54,924 nt of DNA from JAKJGA01 sp029554345 (GTDB taxonomy: Bacteria; Spirochaetota; UBA4802; JAFGJZ01). Shown one piece after another: positions 51,154-54,924 of the stretch; position 1 is the stretch's first letter; every line of letters begins with the position of its first letter. The DNA lies in assembly GCA_035395685.1 (NCBI GenBank), contig DAOPBR010000015.1, positions 1-54,924 of the forward strand, written 5' to 3'. A program made the translations under genes and the position numbers. The notes beneath the pieces were generated by a model that had not been told where the DNA came from, did no database searches, and saw nothing but the letters and a program-made list of their open reading frames with translations.

Positions 51154-51729
51154 TTAAAAGTTGTCAGCAAGAAGCTCAAAGTATGTCTGAGGGTGGTCGC
51201 ATGCCGGACATTTTTCCGGAGCCTTGACTCCTTCGTAGATAAATCCGCAATTTCCGCATTTCCAAACGACAGCTGCATCTTTCTGAAAAACCTTGTTTGT
51301 TTCAATGTTTTTAGCTAGAGCTCTGTATCTTTCTTCGTGATGTTTTTCTACTTTCGCAATGTTTCTGAAAACAGCTGCAATTTCAGGAAAACCTTCTTCT
51401 TCTGCTGTTTTTGCCGCTTCAGGATAAAGAACTGTGTGTTCTTCGTTTTCGCCCATAGCTGCTGCAAGAAGATTTTCTTTTGTTGTGCCTATTTTTCCTG
51501 CCGGGTAGGTTGCAGTTATTTCTAGATCGCCGCCCTCAAGAAATTTAAAAAATCTTTTTGCGTGTTCCTTTTCGTTATCAGCAGTTTCCGTAAAAATATT
51601 GGAAATCTGGATAAACCCTTCTTTTTTCGCTACAGATGCAAAAAAAGTGTATCTGTTTCTTGCCTGTGACTCACCCGCGAATGAGGCGAGAAGGTTTTTT
51701 TCTGTTTTTGTGCCTTTTAAACTTTTCAT
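51154..51729 (-). CDS. Rubrerythrin
   Basis: Di-iron peroxidase that reduces hydrogen peroxide with electrons from rubredoxin, protecting anaerobes from oxidative stress. 191 residues. The N-terminal four-helix di-iron domain (about 1-145) has Glu ligands in LLASFAGESQARNRYTFFA and in EGFPEIAAVFRNIAKVEKHHEERY. The C-terminal rubredoxin-like domain has CGNCG (about 158) and CPACDH (about 174). A GGAGG site precedes the ATG. It is the last gene of the rubredoxin-ferritin-rubrerythrin operon and is followed by a clear terminator. Confidence 0.95.
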   Translation of the reverse strand: MKSLKGTKTEKNLLASFAGESQARNRYTFFASVAKKEGFIQISNIFTETADNEKEHAKRFFKFLEGGDLEITATYPAGKIGTTKENLLAAAMGENEEHTVLYPEAAKTAEEEGFPEIAAVFRNIAKVEKHHEERYRALAKNIETNKVFQKDAAVVWKCGNCGFIYEGVKAPEKCPACDHPQTYFELLADNF

Positions 51730-51744
51730 TTATCCTCCATAGAC

Positions 51745-52263
51745 CTATAAAGCAAAACCGGCAGGGAGAGTGAATACTCTAGCTGCGAGCTCTTTATCAA
51801 TTAAAAATATGCCGCTTCCGTCCTTTCCGGAAAGCTTAATCTGTTCAAGAACACCTGAAGAATTCGCCTCTTCTTCAACCTGTTCAGTAATAAACCACTG
51901 AAGCATTGCAAGTGTTGCATGGTCTTTTTCAGACATCGCGAGATCCGCGAGTTTATTGATTCTGTCAGTGACAAACTGTTCATGTTTGTAAGCATCTTCA
52001 AAAACATGCTGCGGCGAATCCCATTTAACGGGAGGCGCATCAATCATTTTCAGCTGAACGACTCCTGCTCTGTCAACAATGTAATTATAAAACATTTTCG
52101 CATGAATAAATTCTTCTCTTGCCTGAACATCCATCCAGTTAGCGAATCCTTTCAGGTTAAGAGTGTGAAAATAAGCCGCCATTGACATGTAGAGATATGC
52201 GGAATATAGTTCTGCATTAATTTGCTCGTTAATTGCTTTTTCAAGTGATTGCTTTAATGCCAT
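51745..52263 (-). CDS. Ferritin (non-heme)
   Basis: Iron-storage cage protein of the FtnA type. 172 residues, standard size. The ferroxidase-centre residues lie in INEQINAELYSAYLYMSMAAYF (near residue 11), AREEFIHAKMFYNYI (near residue 48) and LQWFITEQVEEEA (near residue 122). No heme-binding methionine as in bacterioferritin is seen. AAGGAGG precedes the ATG. It lies between rubredoxin and rubrerythrin, so iron release for di-iron enzymes and peroxide defence are made together. Confidence 0.95.
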   Translation of the reverse strand: MALKQSLEKAINEQINAELYSAYLYMSMAAYFHTLNLKGFANWMDVQAREEFIHAKMFYNYIVDRAGVVQLKMIDAPPVKWDSPQHVFEDAYKHEQFVTDRINKLADLAMSEKDHATLAMLQWFITEQVEEEANSSGVLEQIKLSGKDGSGIFLIDKELAARVFTLPAGFAL

Positions 52264-52272
52264 ATAACCTCC

Positions 52273-52428
52273 TTACTGTGCTTCAAAAACATCTTTGCCT
52301 GCTCCGCAGAGAGGGCATACCCAATCAGCCGGAATATCGTCGAAAGCAGTGCCGGCTTTTACTCCGTTATCAGGGTCTCCTGTTTCAGGATCATATACAT
52401 ATCCGCATACAGTACATACGTATTTCAT
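52273..52428 (-). CDS. Rubredoxin
   Basis: Small one-iron electron carrier of 51 residues. Iron ligands are CTVCG (Cys5, Cys8) and CPLCGA (Cys38, Cys41), with the usual GYVYDPETGDPD and F-x-D-I-P-x-D-W between them. GGAGG sits seven bases before the ATG. It is the first gene of the operon with ferritin and rubrerythrin; rubredoxin is the known donor to rubrerythrin. It is divergent from an FAD-dependent reductase (52613), which is probably its own reductase. Confidence 0.96.
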   Translation of the reverse strand: MKYVCTVCGYVYDPETGDPDNGVKAGTAFDDIPADWVCPLCGAGKDVFEAQ

Positions 52429-52453
52429 ATTATTCCTCCATTTCGTTTATTAC

Positions 52454-52482
52454 ACAATAGCTCGGATTAGCCTTTAAATCAA
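52454..52482 (-). promoter_or_regulatory. Sigma-70 promoter of the rubredoxin operon
   Basis: Minus strand: TTGATT (52482-52477), a 17-base spacer, then TATTGT (52459-52454), 25 bases before the rubredoxin ATG. No PerR or Fur box stands out, although the interval to the divergent gene is AT-rich. Confidence 0.5.
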
Positions 52483-52565
52483 TAAAAAATGATTAATTTG
52501 CCTAAAAAAATAAAATAAAAGATAACTCAGGGATTTTGTTTGACTTTAGGGCATTACGGAAAGTA

Positions 52566-52574
52566 TGATATAAT
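52566..52574 (+). promoter_or_regulatory. Extended -10 promoter of the FAD reductase
   Basis: TGATATAAT is an extended -10 (TGn before perfect TATAAT at 52569-52574). No good -35 exists at 17 bases: a TTGACT at about 52540 is 23 bases away. The leader to ATG 52613 is about 30 bases. Confidence 0.6.
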
Positions 52575-52612
52575 TAATTCTGAAAATACCCGGTTTTTAT
52601 GGCGGTGAGAAT

Positions 52613-53755
52613 ATGAAGTTTGTGATTATCGGCAATGGTCCCGCAGGAGTTGATTGCGCACTTGAAATCCGCAAGAATAAGCCCGAAGCTGATATAACCA
52701 TAATTTCAAAGGATGACTATTCGTTCTATTATAGGCCGAAACTTGTCGAATATATCACAGAAGATACTGCCCCTGAAAAGCTTATTGTTTACAAAAATGA
52801 TTTTTTTGAATCAAAAAATATCAAACAGGTACTTTCAAGAGAGATTCAAAAAATTGACAGACAGTCTAAAGCAGTTTACTCTGCTAACGGCAGATTTGAT
52901 TATGATAAGCTGCTAATTGCAACCGGATCTATTCCGGTAGTTCCTGATAACGGATTTTCCAGGGATTCTGTTTATGTTCTTCGAAGTATTTCCGATGCAG
53001 ACACAATAAAAGATGCTCTTAAGTTAAAGAAAAAAATTCTGGTTTCAGGCGGGGGGCTTTTAGGTCTTGAAATCGCCAATTCGATCGCTTTGACCGGAAC
53101 AGATGTTACTGTTGCGGAATTCATGCCGTACCTTCTTTCGCGGCAGTGTGATGAAGAAGGCGGGAAGTTTATTGAAAAACTTCTCCGTGACCGCGGTATG
53201 AATTTCATTTTTTCTGACAGTGCGCTGTCATATGACGGAATGACTGTTGAATTTTCGTCCGGAAACAAAGCGTCATTTGAAGCGGTTATTTTTTCCGCAG
53301 GAGTTTTGCCGTCTGTTTCTCTTGCGAAGGAGAGCGGACTTGCAGTAGGAAAAGGAATTTTGATAGATTCAAATTTTCGTACTTCCGACCCTGATATATA
53401 TGCTGCAGGAGATTGTGCTGAATTAGAAGGGCATATCTGCGGTCTATGGATGACTGCTAAAGAGCAAGGCCGTATTGCAGGAGCGAATATGTCAGGCATT
53501 GAAAGCGCTTATAAACCGGTGATTCCTTCAACGGTGCTGAAAATTGCCGGAATTGATTTCTTTTCAGCCGGTGACCATAAAGAAAAAAGTAATAATGTTT
53601 TCAGAAAGTCCGGTGAAGGGATTTATATAAAAATAAAGTATGACGATGATATTAAATCCGGAATTGTTATAGGAAGTGCCCAGGCTGCAAATGAGTTTAG
53701 GTCAGTTATTTCCGGAAAAAAGAATCTTGCGGATTTTATTTCGAAATATTCGTAA
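52613..53755 (+). CDS. FAD-dependent NAD(P)H oxidoreductase, probable rubredoxin reductase
   Basis: 380 residues of the pyridine nucleotide-disulfide reductase superfamily, resembling NADH:rubredoxin oxidoreductase and the nitrite-reductase flavoprotein. FAD motif MKFVIIGNGPAGVDCA at the N-terminus, LLIATGSIP near residue 101, NAD(P) motif VSGGGLLGLEIA near residue 145 and the second FAD motif DIYAAGDCAE near residue 262. Active-site cysteines of the disulfide type are absent. The divergent neighbour is rubredoxin, so an NAD(P)H to rubredoxin to rubrerythrin chain is likely; this is inferred from position. Its stop abuts the fliG stop on the other strand. Confidence 0.85.
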   Translation: MKFVIIGNGPAGVDCALEIRKNKPEADITIISKDDYSFYYRPKLVEYITEDTAPEKLIVYKNDFFESKNIKQVLSREIQKIDRQSKAVYSANGRFDYDKLLIATGSIPVVPDNGFSRDSVYVLRSISDADTIKDALKLKKKILVSGGGLLGLEIANSIALTGTDVTVAEFMPYLLSRQCDEEGGKFIEKLLRDRGMNFIFSDSALSYDGMTVEFSSGNKASFEAVIFSAGVLPSVSLAKESGLAVGKGILIDSNFRTSDPDIYAAGDCAELEGHICGLWMTAKEQGRIAGANMSGIESAYKPVIPSTVLKIAGIDFFSAGDHKEKSNNVFRKSGEGIYIKIKYDDDIKSGIVIGSAQAANEFRSVISGKKNLADFISKYS

Positions 53756-54769
53756 TCATTCGATATATTCTTCGTCTTTCTTTCTTATAATAATTGATCC
53801 GTTGTCATTCAGTGATTTCATTACTTCAACAATTTCGCGGCGGGCGGAATTGATTTCAGACATTCTGATCGCACCCATTCTGTTCATGTCGTTTATGACA
53901 TCGGTAGCGCGGTTATTGCTCATGTTTCTTAGAATTTTAAATCTAATATCGTCTCCTGCACCTTTTAGAGCTGTCGCAATAAGTGAATCGTTGTTCAACT
54001 CGTCGATAAGCAGGCGGATTTCTTTATTTGTAAGAAGCCCGACATTGTCAAATGAGTATATTTTATCGCGAAGTTCCTGGGCTTCTTTCGGAAGTACCGT
54101 TTCGAGATGTGATATAATTTTAGCTTCAGCTGTCATGTCTATATGATTCATTATCATTGCGAGTCTTGATACGCCGCCGGCTTCAAGTTCAATATTTTTT
54201 TCGATAATGTCGTCATATTTCTTTTTGATAATTTTGATTATTCCGTAAATTGCTTCAGGTGAAACCTTATTCATTTTTGCGAGACGTACTGCTGTTTCCT
54301 TTGCTCTTTCTTTTGTAAATAGCTTTATTATTTCACCTGCTTTTGCCGGTTTTATCTGAGACAATATGAGAGCTGTGGTTTGGGGATGTTCGTTTTCAAG
54401 AATTCCATTTAGAATTTTAGGGTCGGCGTCGTGAAGAAACTTTAATTTTTCTTCGAGATCCATGCTTTCAACTTTACTTAAAATAGCTTCAGCCTTATCC
54501 GCGCCGAAAGCTTCGAGAAGTGTGTTTTTTGCGAATTCTTCACCTCCGTATGATGCCGTCCGGTTTTTTCTTATCTCAAGAATAAATTCTCCAATAAGAT
54601 CTTCCTTGTCTTCCGGAGACATTGATCTGATCTTCGCGACTTCGGACGTGAGCCTGATTATAGTTTCCTTGTCGAGATGCTTGTATATTTCACCTGCGGC
54701 ATCAGGGCCGATTGCAACAATAAGAGCCGCAGCTTTTTCAACAGAAGTCATGTCTTCAAGTTTTTTCAA
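53756..54769 (-). CDS. fliG: Flagellar motor switch protein FliG
   Basis: Cytoplasmic C-ring protein that takes torque from the stator. 337 residues. The N-domain starts MTSVEKAAALIVAIGPDAAGEIYKHL, the middle domain has the EHPQT motif (NEHPQTTALILSQI, near residue 124) and the C-domain carries the motor helix. By eye the C-terminal torque helix reads NMSNNRATDVINDM where the canonical form is N-M-S-K-R-A-A-E-M-L-x-E-D-L, so two conserved charged positions (Arg281 and Asp288 of E. coli numbering) are Asn. The start is TTG behind GGAG, coupled as TTGA to the ferredoxin gene upstream. Spirochaetes often hold two FliG copies; this could be the divergent one. Confidence 0.9.
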   Translation of the reverse strand: MKKLEDMTSVEKAAALIVAIGPDAAGEIYKHLDKETIIRLTSEVAKIRSMSPEDKEDLIGEFILEIRKNRTASYGGEEFAKNTLLEAFGADKAEAILSKVESMDLEEKLKFLHDADPKILNGILENEHPQTTALILSQIKPAKAGEIIKLFTKERAKETAVRLAKMNKVSPEAIYGIIKIIKKKYDDIIEKNIELEAGGVSRLAMIMNHIDMTAEAKIISHLETVLPKEAQELRDKIYSFDNVGLLTNKEIRLLIDELNNDSLIATALKGAGDDIRFKILRNMSNNRATDVINDMNRMGAIRMSEINSARREIVEVMKSLNDNGSIIIRKKDEEYIE

Positions 54770-54924
54770 ATCACGGCTCCGCTTTTAGGCTGAATAACTT
54801 TTTGAGGACAGATTTCAGCGCATTTTCCGCAGTCGATACAGAGAGAGTAGTCTATTTGAGCTAAAAAGTCTTTAAGGTCAATTGCGCTGTCAATTTTCGG
54901 ATTGTCCTGAAAAACAATTTTGCA
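54766..54924 (-). CDS. 4Fe-4S ferredoxin-like protein, 3' end only (RnfB-like)
   Basis: The last 52 codons are inside the window. They contain the 4Fe-4S motif CIDCGKCAEICP followed by QKVI, preceded by an IDYSLC-type approach and by C-K-I-V at the window edge, which would be the final Cys of an earlier cluster. The pattern, and the typical IDY-x-x-C-x-x-C-G-x-C ending, resembles the C-terminus of RnfB, but other ferredoxin-type proteins are possible. The stop TGA overlaps the fliG TTG start by 4 bases. Confidence 0.6.
   Translation of the reverse strand, partial: CKIVFQDNPKIDSAIDLKDFLAQIDYSLCIDCGKCAEICPQKVIQPKSGAVI

Overview
The window is an AT-leaning (around 40% GC by eye), gene-dense bacterial chromosome segment. 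A run of exactly 100 Ns at 49044-49143 shows it is a scaffolded draft assembly, possibly a metagenome bin. A spirochaete (Spirochaetota) or a close relative is my best guess. The reasons are FliG, a TlyC/CorC-like CBS protein, a soluble LacI-sensor hybrid histidine kinase, an anaerobe-type rubredoxin/rubrerythrin/ferritin set, many signal-anchored TPR proteins and lipoproteins, and several small proteins I cannot place. This is inference; no 16S or diagnostic marker is present. TTG starts and 4-base ATGA/TTGA stop-start overlaps are frequent.

Layout, left to right. (1) 1-11.2 kb: the first codons of gatB (minus), then a plus-strand housekeeping run aspS-phoH-PgpH-like HD protein-ybeY, an exported unknown, ychF and prmA, a lone LON-domain protein, three unknowns and a DedA protein. 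(2) 11.2-14.2 kb: a 968-residue cytoplasmic hybrid kinase with a LacI-type sensor, behind a near-consensus sigma-70 promoter. (3) 14.2-22.7 kb, minus strand: mutS, SPOR-domain protein, miaB, purB, recO, CBS protein, an unknown and a zinc ribbon. (4) 22.8-32.7 kb, mostly plus: lipid kinase, unknown-queH-winged helix, a divergent secreted pair (Ig-like lipoprotein and CIA30-like protein), then pyrG-mtaB-capA-GNAT and a GH13 glucosidase. (5) 32.7-36.3 kb, minus: TrmH-type methyltransferase, cysS, a coiled-coil protein and a MerR regulator with a MerR-type promoter and an apparent 15-codon leader peptide. (6) 36.4-41.7 kb: membrane histidine kinase, dCMP deaminase, membrane unknown, then eno-ftsB/divIC-DUF501 and RNase P RNA. 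(7) 41.7-49.9 kb, minus: an envelope locus of three TPR/coiled proteins, two coupled related lipoproteins, an N-acetylmuramoyl-L-alanine amidase and a YhcC radical-SAM protein. (8) 50-54.9 kb: a TrmA/RumA-type methyltransferase, the rubredoxin-ferritin-rubrerythrin operon divergent from an FAD reductase that is probably its electron donor, then fliG translationally coupled to an RnfB-like ferredoxin cut by the window end.

Functional themes. tRNA/rRNA modification and translation quality are well covered (aspS, gatB, cysS, miaB, mtaB, queH, prmA, ybeY, TrmH and TrmA types, rnpB, ychF). Anaerobic peroxide and iron handling forms one divergent module. The amidase/TPR/lipoprotein cluster looks like a cell-envelope system whose members, apart from the amidase, have no assigned function. 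The points most worth following are the merR leader region, that TPR/amidase locus, the soluble LacI-type hybrid kinase, and genes whose predicted promoters imply leaderless mRNAs. No CRISPR array, insertion sequence, prophage, attachment site, tRNA or 5S/16S/23S gene was seen. No gene-free stretch exceeds about 220 bases.
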